Shown here one piece after another: positions 26,093-36,249 of a DNA stretch of 64,000 nucleotides. Position 1 is the first letter of the stretch; each line of letters begins with the position of its first letter. This stretch comes from Streptomyces sp. CB09001 (lineage in GTDB: Bacteria > Actinomycetota > Actinomycetes > Streptomycetales > Streptomycetaceae), in contig NZ_CP026730.1 in assembly GCF_003369795.1 (NCBI RefSeq), positions 5,819,001-5,883,000 of the forward strand. Direction: 5' to 3'. The notes beneath the pieces were generated by a model. That model saw only the letters and a list, made by a program, of their open reading frames with translations, was not told the origin of the DNA and did no database searches. Made by a program: the position numbers and the translations under genes.

Positions 26093-26248
26093 CGCACCTC
26101 TCGGGGGGTCCGTTCGGGTGACACGGTGTCAAAGCCGCGCGCATCGGATGCCTCCGGGTGGCGTAGCGGCGGCCGTGCGGGTCACCCGGGACGGGGTGGA
26201 CGCCACACGGCGCCCGGACATGACCGGGCCGCCCCCATGTACTAGAGT

Positions 26249-26266
26249 TATCTCGACATCGAGATA
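26249..26266. promoter_or_regulatory. Palindrome ATCTC-N6-GAGAT, site 2
   Basis: TATCTCGACATCGAGATA has 8-bp perfect arms around CA. It lies in the divergent murA2/acn interval, 143 bp before the aconitase start, and shares the core of site 1. Confidence 0.7.
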
Positions 26267-26309
26267 TCTGCCGAGGCGCACCGCAGCCGCGCGCCGCTTC
26301 CGGGTCTGA

Positions 26310-26343
26310 AGGTAAGGGTTACCTAACTTAGCCTTACCTTAGC
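26310..26343. promoter_or_regulatory. Iron-box-like element upstream of aconitase
   Basis: The stretch contains AGGTAA-GGG-TTACCT and then CTAACTTAGCCTTACCTTAG. On the minus strand this reads TAAGGTAAGGCTAAGTTAGG, similar to the DmdR1/IdeR iron-box consensus (TTAGGTTAGGCTCACCTAA). It is placed where an iron repressor could control an Fe-S enzyme. Binding is inferred. Confidence 0.6.
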
Positions 26344-26408
26344 GGATCGGCCAACAGGGCGTGGCGGCAGGATGCGGTGGTACGCGCACATAAATGAAGG
26401 AGACTGTC

Positions 26409-29123
<2,715 letters not shown>

Positions 29124-29168
29124 CAGCCGGCCTGCCGCACAAGCGGGCGGCGGCGCACGAAGGGCCAA

Positions 29169-29201
29169 GGGCCGCATCCCCGGTGGACGGGGGTGCGGCC
29201 C
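29169..29201. terminator. Terminator between acnA and the esterase gene
   Basis: A 13-bp stem GGGCCGCATCCCC (29,169-29,181) / GGGGGTGCGGCCC (29,189-29,201), with one G-T wobble, serves two convergent genes. Confidence 0.85.
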
Positions 29202-29209
29202 TCGCCGCG

Positions 29210-30205
29210 TCACGGGGCCGGTACCACGGCGGCCAGCCACTCCAACTGGTGCCGCACGTGCACCGCGTCCCCGCCCTCGTGCCCGTTGAACGGGTACGCG
29301 TGGATCTCCTTGCGGGGCTCGGCCCCGGACAGCTCCGCGTACCGGTTGAAGGCTGCGTACGCCCCGCTCGGCGGGCACACCGTGTCGCGCAGCCCCACGC
29401 CGAAGTGGGCCGGCGCCTGCGCCCGACGGGCGAAGGAGACGCCCTCCAGGTAGGCGAGGGTGCGGTACGCGGCGCTCTCGGCGCCGCGGTGCACCGAGAG
29501 GTAGGCGGCGATCTCGCCGTAGGGTCCCGCGTCCGTGAGGTCCAGTGAGCGGCGGATGCCGCACAGCAGCGGCGCCGAGACCAGTACCGCCGCCAGGTCC
29601 GGCACCAGCCCCGCGACGGCCAGCGCGAGTCCGCCGCCCTGACTGTTGCCGACGGCCGCGACGCGCTCCGCGTCCACGCCGGGCAGCATCCGCACCGCGG
29701 CGACCGCGCTGACCGCGTCCGTGATCAGGCGGCGGTAGTGGTGGTCGTGCGGGTCGAGCAGTCCCCGTACCGCCGGTCCGGGACCGCCGGGCGCGTCCGC
29801 GTGCGGGTCGGGGGTGGCGCCGCCGCAGCCGTACTGGTCGCCCTGGCCCCGGTTGTCCATCAGCAGATGCGCGTACCCCGCGGCCACCCAGGTGAGCCGT
29901 TCGTGGGGGAGTCCGCGTCCGCGCCCGTACCCGGCGTACTCGACGACCGCGGGCCGGGGCCGGTCGCCGGTCCCGGCGGGTGTGCTGAACCAGGCGCGCA
30001 CCGGGTCGCCCCCGAAGCCCCGGAAGGTCACGTCCCAGGTCCGGGTCAGCCGCAGTCCGTTGTCCACCGGGTGTGCCGACACCACCGGTCCGCCGGACGG
30101 TGATCCGGCGAGGGTCTCGCGCCAGAAGGCGTCGAAGTCCTCGGGCTCGTCGGGGGCCGGACGATGGTGCGCCAACTCCGTCGGCGGCAGGTCGAAGGCG
30201 GGCAC
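29210..30205 (-). CDS. Acetylxylan esterase / cephalosporin-C deacetylase family
   Basis: This is a 331-aa alpha/beta hydrolase of the AXE1 family, which removes acetyl groups from xylo-oligosaccharides. The nucleophile elbow is GNSQGGG (Ser188), the acid lies in VGLRDTVCPPS and the His in NGHEGG. The oxyanion-side LLMDNRGQGDQ motif typical of the family is present. No signal peptide is seen, so it acts in the cytoplasm on imported oligosaccharides. GTG 30,205 follows GAGGTG. The longer upstream frame is not protein-like. It is divergent from the importer operon with a xylan-type operator between them, so it may be co-regulated. Confidence 0.9.
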   Translation of the reverse strand: MPAFDLPPTELAHHRPAPDEPEDFDAFWRETLAGSPSGGPVVSAHPVDNGLRLTRTWDVTFRGFGGDPVRAWFSTPAGTGDRPRPAVVEYAGYGRGRGLPHERLTWVAAGYAHLLMDNRGQGDQYGCGGATPDPHADAPGGPGPAVRGLLDPHDHHYRRLITDAVSAVAAVRMLPGVDAERVAAVGNSQGGGLALAVAGLVPDLAAVLVSAPLLCGIRRSLDLTDAGPYGEIAAYLSVHRGAESAAYRTLAYLEGVSFARRAQAPAHFGVGLRDTVCPPSGAYAAFNRYAELSGAEPRKEIHAYPFNGHEGGDAVHVRHQLEWLAAVVPAP

Positions 30206-30382
30206 GACGGCACCTCGCAGCGGGTTCGGGGACGACCGGGACGACCGATCGTTGCGGTGTCGGTCCAGAAAGGTGCGACCGACCGTAACAGTTATGTGCG
30301 GCCCTTCCCAGAGTGTCGGTCGTCGGTCGTCCGCTGCCCCACGACGCGGTGTGAGCTCCAAAAGCCCGCCCTGTACCGGCCA

Positions 30383-30410
30383 TTGACAGCGCTTTCCCCG
30401 TGCCTCTAAG
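30383..30410 (+). promoter_or_regulatory. Promoter candidate for the xylo-oligosaccharide importer operon
   Basis: TTGACA (30,383-30,388) and TCTAAG (30,405-30,410) are spaced 16 bp. The expected start of transcription is near 30,417, just upstream of the palindromic operator. Confidence 0.55.
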
Positions 30411-30434
30411 TTGCCGCGAAGTTACCGGTGAGCG

Positions 30435-30449
30435 ACCGAAACTTTCGGT
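30435..30449. promoter_or_regulatory. XlnR/BxlR-type operator
   Basis: ACCGAAACTTTCGGT is a perfect 7-bp inverted repeat around C and contains the CGAA-N-TTCG core reported for XlnR/BxlR, LacI-family repressors of Streptomyces xylanolytic genes. It lies between the promoter candidate and the importer start (30,479), a classic roadblock position. Confidence 0.8.
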
Positions 30450-30478
30450 TGTCTGCACCCCACGGGGAGGCCTGAAGC

Positions 30479-31399
30479 ATGAGCACCTCCACCACACCGC
30501 CCGGCTGGCGGCGTGCGCTGCGCCGCGACTGGCAGCTCTACTCGCTGGCCCTGCTGCCGTTGCTGTTCTTCCTGGTCTTCCGCTATCTGCCGATGATCGG
30601 CAACGTGATCGCGTTCCGCCGCTTCGAACCCGGCGGATCGATCCTGGGGGAGCAGTGGGTCGGGCTGCGCTACGTGGAGATGTTCCTCAGCGACCCCACC
30701 TTCTGGCAGGTCTTCCGCAACACCCTCTGGATCGGCGGCCTCACCCTCGTCTTCTGCTTCCCCATCCCCATCGTGCTCGCGCTGCTCCTCAACGAGGTGC
30801 GCACCCGGGCGCTCAAACGGTTCGTGCAGTCGGTGTCGTACCTGCCGCACTTCCTGTCGATCGTGATCGTCGCCGGCATCACCCTGCAGATGCTCGCCAC
30901 CGACGGCCCCGTCAACCACGTGCTCGGCCGGTTCGGCCAGGACCCGGTCCGGTTCATCCAGGAACCCGAGTGGTTCCGCACCATCTACGTGGGCTCGGAG
31001 ATCTGGCAGACCGCCGGCTGGGGCACCATCCTCTACCTGACCGCGCTCACCACGATCGACGACGACCTCTACGAGGCGGCCCGCATCGACGGCGCGAACC
31101 GCTGGCGGCAGATCTGGCACGTCACCCTGCCCGGCATCCGGCCCACCATGATCACGCTGCTGATCCTCAACATCGGCACGTTCCTGGCGGTCGGCTTCGA
31201 GAAGATCCTGCTCCTCTACAACCCGCTCACCTACGAGACGGGTGACGTGATCTCCACCTACCTCTACCGCACCGGCGTCGAGTCCAACAGCTTCAGCTAC
31301 GCCGCCGCCATCGGCCTGTTCGAGGCGGTCATCGGCCTGGTGCTGATCACCACGGCCAACCTGCTCTCGCGCCGCACGGTGGGGACCAGCCTGTGGTGA
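30479..31399 (+). CDS. ABC sugar transporter permease (LplB type)
   Basis: This 306-aa membrane protein has six predicted transmembrane helices and the EAA loop typical of binding-protein-dependent permeases (YEAARIDGANRWRQIWHVTLPGI). It starts at ATG 30,479 behind GGGGAGG and is the first gene of the operon. The LplB/YtcP permease pair usually carries oligosaccharides. The downstream beta-xylosidase and nearby alpha-glucuronidase point to decorated xylo-oligosaccharides. No ATPase gene is present in the operon. In Streptomyces the shared MsiK ATPase normally serves such importers. Confidence 0.92.
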   Translation: MSTSTTPPGWRRALRRDWQLYSLALLPLLFFLVFRYLPMIGNVIAFRRFEPGGSILGEQWVGLRYVEMFLSDPTFWQVFRNTLWIGGLTLVFCFPIPIVLALLLNEVRTRALKRFVQSVSYLPHFLSIVIVAGITLQMLATDGPVNHVLGRFGQDPVRFIQEPEWFRTIYVGSEIWQTAGWGTILYLTALTTIDDDLYEAARIDGANRWRQIWHVTLPGIRPTMITLLILNIGTFLAVGFEKILLLYNPLTYETGDVISTYLYRTGVESNSFSYAAAIGLFEAVIGLVLITTANLLSRRTVGTSLW

Positions 31400-32274
31400 A
31401 CGTCGACCGGCCCACCCGCGGCTACCGCGTCTTCCAGGGCGTCAACGGGCTGATCCTCACCGGCGTCGTGGTCGTCACGCTCTACCCCTTCCTCAACATC
31501 GTCGCCCGCTCCTTCAGCGGGGAGCGCCAGATCCGGGCCGGTGAGGTGACGCTGTGGCCCAAGGGCTTCAACCTCACCACGTACGAGATCGTCTTCCAGG
31601 ACGGCACCTTCTGGCGCAACTACGGCAACACCGTCTTCTACACGGTCGTCTCCACCGCCGTCGCCATGGTCCTGACGGCCTGCTACGCCTACGTGCTGTC
31701 CAAGAAGCACCTCAAGGGGCGCGGAGTCCTCGTCGGCATCGCCGTGTTCACCATGTTCTTCTCCGGCGGGCTCATCCCCACCTACGTGCTGATCACCAGC
31801 CTCGACCTCAAGAACACCGTGTGGGCGCTGGCCCTCCCGAACGCGATCAGTGTCTTCAACCTGCTGGTGATGAAGGCCTTCTTCGAGAGCCTGCCGGACG
31901 AACTGGAGGAGGCCGCCCAGATCGACGGCCTGAACACCTACGGCATCCTCCTCAGAATCGTGCTGCCGCTGTCCAAGGCGGTCGTCGCGACCATGGTGCT
32001 GTTCTACTCGGTGTCCTTCTGGAACTCCTGGTTCGGCGCCTTCCTCTACATGGACCGCATCGAGCTGATGCCGGTCACGGTCTATCTGCGCAACCTCATC
32101 GCGGGCGCCACCGGGGGCACCGCGGCGGGCGCCGGGACCGAGCAGCTCACCCAGGTCGCGGCCAACATCCAGGCCGTCACCATCGTGCTCACCGCCCTGC
32201 CCATCCTCTGCGTGTACCCGTTCGTCCAGCGCTACTTCGTGTCGGGCGTGATGCTCGGCGCCGTCAAGGGCTGA
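31396..32274 (+). CDS. ABC sugar transporter permease (YtcP type)
   Basis: This 292-aa membrane protein has six helices and the EAA loop LEEAAQIDGLNTYGILLRIVLPLSK. GTG 31,396 overlaps the stop of the first permease gene as GTGA, indicating coupling; GTG 31,393 is also in frame. It forms the second half of the transmembrane channel with the LplB-type partner. The C-terminal YPFVQRYFVSGVMLGAVKG ending is typical of this family. Confidence 0.92.
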   Translation: MNVDRPTRGYRVFQGVNGLILTGVVVVTLYPFLNIVARSFSGERQIRAGEVTLWPKGFNLTTYEIVFQDGTFWRNYGNTVFYTVVSTAVAMVLTACYAYVLSKKHLKGRGVLVGIAVFTMFFSGGLIPTYVLITSLDLKNTVWALALPNAISVFNLLVMKAFFESLPDELEEAAQIDGLNTYGILLRIVLPLSKAVVATMVLFYSVSFWNSWFGAFLYMDRIELMPVTVYLRNLIAGATGGTAAGAGTEQLTQVAANIQAVTIVLTALPILCVYPFVQRYFVSGVMLGAVKG

Positions 32275-32300
32275 GTCCCAGCCACACCGAGGGAGCAACC

Positions 32301-33950
32301 GTGAAGAACGCAGCACACCTGTCCCGGCGGCAGATCCTGGCAGCCGCGGGCTTCGCCGGCCTCGCCGCGCTCACCGGCTGCGGCAGCGGCGACGACGGCG
32401 GGGACTCCAAGGACCTGTCCAAGAAGCGGGACGGTGCGATGGAGGAGTACCGCACCGGGCAGCCGTTCAAGGCCGCGAAGCCGCTCACCTTCTCGCTGCT
32501 GCACCTCAGCAACCCCAACTACCCGCCGAAGGACGGCTGGCTGCTCTGGAAGGAGATCACCAAGCGCACCAACGTCACCTTCAAGCGCACCGACGTCCCC
32601 CTCAGCGACTACGAGAAGAAGCGCAGCCTGCTCATCGGCGCGGGCGACGCCCCGCTGCTCCTGCCCAAGACCTACCCCGGGCAGGAAACCCCGTTCGTGG
32701 CGTCGGGCTCCGTCCTCGCCGTCAGCGACCACGTGGAACTGATGCCCAACTTCCGCGACAAGGTCCGCAGATGGAAGCTGACGCCGGAGGTGGACTCCCT
32801 GCGCCAGTCCGACGGCAAGTACTACCTGCTGCCCGGGATGCACGAGCGGGCCAAGGCCAACTACTCCCTCGCGCTGCGCACCGACGTCCTCGGCAGGCTG
32901 GGCCTGAGCCTGCCCTCCACCCTGGAGGAGACGGCCGACGTCTTCCGGGCGCTCAAGTCGGAGTTCCCGGGCAGCCACCCCTTCTCCGACCGCTGGAACC
33001 AGCCCGAGCCGGGCGGCGCCCTCCTCGGCTACATCGGCCAGGCCCACGGCGTACGCGCCGGCTGGTCGTACCTGAACACCAGCTGGGACGCCAAGGCCGG
33101 GCAGTTCGTCTTCACCGGCGCGACCGACGGCTACCGGCAGATGATCGAGTACCTGCGCGGACTCGTCGACGAGAAACTGGTGGACCCCGAAGGCTTCACC
33201 CAGAGCGACGACGAGGCGGTCAAGAAGCTGCTCTCCGAGAAGTCCTTCGCGATCAGCGCCAACCCGCAGGAGCTGGTGCAGAACTACCGCTACAACCTCC
33301 AACGACAGGTCGAGGGCGCGAAGATCGAAATGATCCCGGTGCCGCTCGGACCGGCCGGCCCCGTGGTGCTCGGCGGCTCCCGCCTGGAGAACGGCATGAT
33401 GATCTCCAGCGACGCCCTGGACCGCGACGACTTCGTCGCCCTCCTGCAGTTCGCGGACTGGCTCTGGTACTCCGACGAGGGCCAGAAGTTCACCAAGTGG
33501 GGCGTCGAGGGCGTCACCTACACCGAGTCCGGCGGCACCTACCGGGCCGCCGACGGCATCAGCCTGATGGGCTCAGCCCCCGACGCCCCCAAGGACCTCC
33601 AGAAGGACTACGGCTTCTACAACGGCGTCTTCTCCTACGGCGGCAGCTGGGAACTGGTCTCCTCCGCCTTCAGCCCCGACGAGAAGAAGTTCCAGGACGT
33701 CATGTCGCGGCGCGAGCAGCTCCCCGTCGACCCGGCCCACCCCCTCCAGTCCGTGGAGCAGGAGCAGGCCACCCTCTGGGACACCCCCCTCAAGGACCAC
33801 GTACGCCAGAACACCCTGCAGTTCATCCTCGGCAAGCGCCCCATGTCCGAGTGGGACGCCTATCTGACCGAGCTGAAGGCCAAGAACATGGACCGGCTGG
33901 TCGACGTGCACAACAAGGCGTACGAGCGGTTCAAGAAGGAGCAGGGATGA
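32301..33950 (+). CDS. ABC transporter sugar-binding lipoprotein
   Basis: This is a 549-aa protein. The signal SRRQIL with the lipobox LTGC (Cys27) indicates Tat export and lipid anchoring, as for other Streptomyces sugar receptors. Length and motifs (LSEKSFAISANPQELVQ, YSDEGQKFTKWGVEG) match the LipO-like family 1 receptors that work with LplB/YtcP permeases. It delivers the oligosaccharide to the two permeases encoded upstream. GTG 32,301 follows GAGGGAG. The gene ends in an ATGA overlap with the GH39 gene, so uptake and hydrolysis are translated together. Confidence 0.92.
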   Translation: MKNAAHLSRRQILAAAGFAGLAALTGCGSGDDGGDSKDLSKKRDGAMEEYRTGQPFKAAKPLTFSLLHLSNPNYPPKDGWLLWKEITKRTNVTFKRTDVPLSDYEKKRSLLIGAGDAPLLLPKTYPGQETPFVASGSVLAVSDHVELMPNFRDKVRRWKLTPEVDSLRQSDGKYYLLPGMHERAKANYSLALRTDVLGRLGLSLPSTLEETADVFRALKSEFPGSHPFSDRWNQPEPGGALLGYIGQAHGVRAGWSYLNTSWDAKAGQFVFTGATDGYRQMIEYLRGLVDEKLVDPEGFTQSDDEAVKKLLSEKSFAISANPQELVQNYRYNLQRQVEGAKIEMIPVPLGPAGPVVLGGSRLENGMMISSDALDRDDFVALLQFADWLWYSDEGQKFTKWGVEGVTYTESGGTYRAADGISLMGSAPDAPKDLQKDYGFYNGVFSYGGSWELVSSAFSPDEKKFQDVMSRREQLPVDPAHPLQSVEQEQATLWDTPLKDHVRQNTLQFILGKRPMSEWDAYLTELKAKNMDRLVDVHNKAYERFKKEQG

Positions 33951-35548
33951 CCGGGACGACCCGCGTCCACGTCCCCGCCGAGGCGGCCGGAGCCTTTCCC
34001 GACGCCTGGCGCACCTGCGTCGGCACCGGCCGCCTCGATCTCGCCCTGCGCCGCGACTATCAGGACTCCCTGGCCCTGCTCCAGCGCGAGATCGGCTTCC
34101 GGTACATCCGCGGCCACGGCCTGTTCAGCGACGGCATGGCCGTCCACCGCCCCTACACCCACCAGGGCACCCGGTACGTGCACCACTCCTTCACCCACGT
34201 CGACCAGGTGGTCGACGCCTGGCTGGCCGCCGGCGTCCGCCCCTTCCTCGAACTCGGCTTCATGCCCGGCGGCCTGGCGAGCGGCGAGCAGACGGTCTTC
34301 TGGTGGCGCGGCAACGTCACCCCGCCCCGCGACCTCGCCGAGTGGACCGCGCTCGTCCAGGCGACCCTCGCCCACCTCGTCGACCGCTACGGCCTCGACG
34401 AGGTCCGCACCTGGCCCGTCGAGGTCTGGAACGAACCCGACCTGCCCGACTTCTGGCAGCACGCGGACCAGGGCGCCTACCACCGCCTCTACGAGGCCAC
34501 CGCGCACGCCGTGAAGGAGGTGGACGCGGGCCTCCAGGTGGGCGGCCCGGCGGTGTCGCCCGGGGCCGGGCCGGACTGGCTGGAGCGGTTCGCCGAGTTC
34601 ACCGAACGCCGGGACGTCCCCGTCGACTTCGTCTCCCGCCACGCCTACAGCTCCGGGCCCGCCCAGCACGTGCCCTTCGGCGTGCACCAGACGCTCGCCC
34701 CGGCCGGCGCGCTGCTCGACCAGTTCGCCGAGCCCCGCCGCACCCTCAAGGGCACCGGGCTCGCGGACGCGCCCGTGCACATCACCGAGTTCAACTCCTC
34801 CTACCGGCCCGACAACCACGTCCACGACACCGCCTTCCACGCCGCCTACCTCGCCCCGGTCCTGGCGGGCGGCGGCGACCTCGTCGACTCCTTCTCGTAC
34901 TGGACGTTCAGCGACGTCTTCGAGGAGGCCGGCGTCCCCACCGCCCTGTTCCACGGCGGTTTCGGGCTGCTCGCCCACCGGCAGGTCAGAAAGCCCACCT
35001 TCCACCTGTACGCCTTCCTCGCCCGGATGGGCCCCGACCTGCTGACTCGCGGCGACGACCACCTCGTCACCCGGCACCGGGACGGCCGGGTCACCGTCCT
35101 GGCCTGGGCCCCGGTCGAGCCGACCGGCGCCACACCCGGTCCGGACGCGCACGTACTGCGCCTGTCCGTGCCGGTCGGCGCCCAGGACGCGGCCGGCGGA
35201 CGGGGCGAGGCGTTCGTCCGGCGCCTGGGCGTGGACGAGGAGCACGGCAACGCGTACACCGCCTGGCGCCGCATGGGCAGCCCCCGTTCGCCCCACCCCC
35301 ACCAGCTCGACGTCCTCCACGAGGCCGCCGAGCCCGCCCGCACCCACCGGAACCTGCCGGTCGAGGACGGCCGCGTGGACCTGCCCCTCACCCTCGCCCG
35401 GCACGAGGTCGCCTTCGTCGAGCTGAGCCCCGTCGAGGACGAGACCCCGCCCTGGTGGGACGAGCGCCGCCTGCTCGGCCGGGAGCCGGAGCATGACCGG
35501 GAGCCGGTGCGTGGCCGGGGCCCGGAACTCGGCCGGGACCCGGAGTGA
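33947..35548 (+). CDS. GH39 beta-xylosidase
   Basis: This 533-aa protein lacks a signal peptide. The family's catalytic residues are in place: general acid/base in VEVWNEPDLPDFW (Glu163) and nucleophile in HITEFNSSY (Glu281). A C-terminal beta-sandwich follows. GH39 enzymes release xylose from the non-reducing ends of xylo-oligosaccharides. The last 25 or so residues are a charged R-E-P/G-R-D-P repeat-like tail with no obvious role. The ATGA overlap with the receptor gene and GTGA overlap with the next gene put it firmly in the importer operon. Confidence 0.93.
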   Translation: MTGTTRVHVPAEAAGAFPDAWRTCVGTGRLDLALRRDYQDSLALLQREIGFRYIRGHGLFSDGMAVHRPYTHQGTRYVHHSFTHVDQVVDAWLAAGVRPFLELGFMPGGLASGEQTVFWWRGNVTPPRDLAEWTALVQATLAHLVDRYGLDEVRTWPVEVWNEPDLPDFWQHADQGAYHRLYEATAHAVKEVDAGLQVGGPAVSPGAGPDWLERFAEFTERRDVPVDFVSRHAYSSGPAQHVPFGVHQTLAPAGALLDQFAEPRRTLKGTGLADAPVHITEFNSSYRPDNHVHDTAFHAAYLAPVLAGGGDLVDSFSYWTFSDVFEEAGVPTALFHGGFGLLAHRQVRKPTFHLYAFLARMGPDLLTRGDDHLVTRHRDGRVTVLAWAPVEPTGATPGPDAHVLRLSVPVGAQDAAGGRGEAFVRRLGVDEEHGNAYTAWRRMGSPRSPHPHQLDVLHEAAEPARTHRNLPVEDGRVDLPLTLARHEVAFVELSPVEDETPPWWDERRLLGREPEHDREPVRGRGPELGRDPE

Positions 35549-36228
35549 GCACCGCGCGCACCGCCGGCTTCGGCACCGGCGTCCTCTCCCGCGCCGCCGC
35601 CCTGATCCACACCCTGCTCACCGTCGAGGCCCTGCTGCTCCTCGCCTCCGCACCCGGCCTCGCCGGTCTCTTCCTGCTCGCCCCCGACCCCGCCAACCTC
35701 CCCCTGGCCGCCCTGTGCCTGCTGCCGCTCGGGCCCGCCCTGTCCGCCGCCGTCTACGCCCTGCACCACCGCGGCGCCGACCTCACCGAACTCCATCCGG
35801 CCCGCGCCTACGCGCGCGGCTGGCGGCTGGGCGCCCTCCCGGCGCTCCGGCTGTGGGCGCCCCTGCTGGCCTGGCTCACCGTCATCGCCTTCACGCTCAC
35901 CCACTTCGGTGCCACCGGCCTGCCCGGCTGGTGGGCGGCGCTGCTCGCGCTGGTGGGCGCCGGCTCCCTCCTGTGGGGCGCGCACGCCCTCGTCCTGACC
36001 TCCCTGTTCACCTTCCGCACCCGCGACACCGCCCGCCTCGCCGCCTACTTCCTGCTCTGGCACGGCCGAGCCACCCTCGGCGCCGCCTCCCTGCTGCTCC
36101 TGTCCGCCGCCCTGACCGCCCTGCTGACCGAGGCCCTGCCCGCCCTGCTGGCCGCACCCCTGCTGCTCTCCCTGCTGCACAGCAGCCGACCGGTGATCGA
36201 CGAGACGCAGGAGGAGTTCACGGCGTGA
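35545..36228 (+). CDS. YesL-like (DUF624) membrane protein
   Basis: This 227-aa protein has about five to six membrane helices, very rich in Ala and Leu. It fits the YesL/DUF624 family, which is often encoded with LplB/YtcP-type oligosaccharide importers and whose role is unknown. It may assist assembly or energy coupling of the importer. GTG 35,545 overlaps the stop of the GH39 gene. It is the last gene of the operon and convergent with the alpha-glucuronidase gene, 21 bp away. Confidence 0.8.
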   Translation: MSTARTAGFGTGVLSRAAALIHTLLTVEALLLLASAPGLAGLFLLAPDPANLPLAALCLLPLGPALSAAVYALHHRGADLTELHPARAYARGWRLGALPALRLWAPLLAWLTVIAFTLTHFGATGLPGWWAALLALVGAGSLLWGAHALVLTSLFTFRTRDTARLAAYFLLWHGRATLGAASLLLLSAALTALLTEALPALLAAPLLLSLLHSSRPVIDETQEEFTA

Positions 36229-36249
36229 CGGCGGGCGTGGGCCCGCGCC

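Noticed and set aside
26077..26266. Direct target-site or IS-end interpretation of the ATCTC palindromes
   Set aside because: There is no transposase or duplicated flank. Paired operators in a divergent promoter region explain them better.
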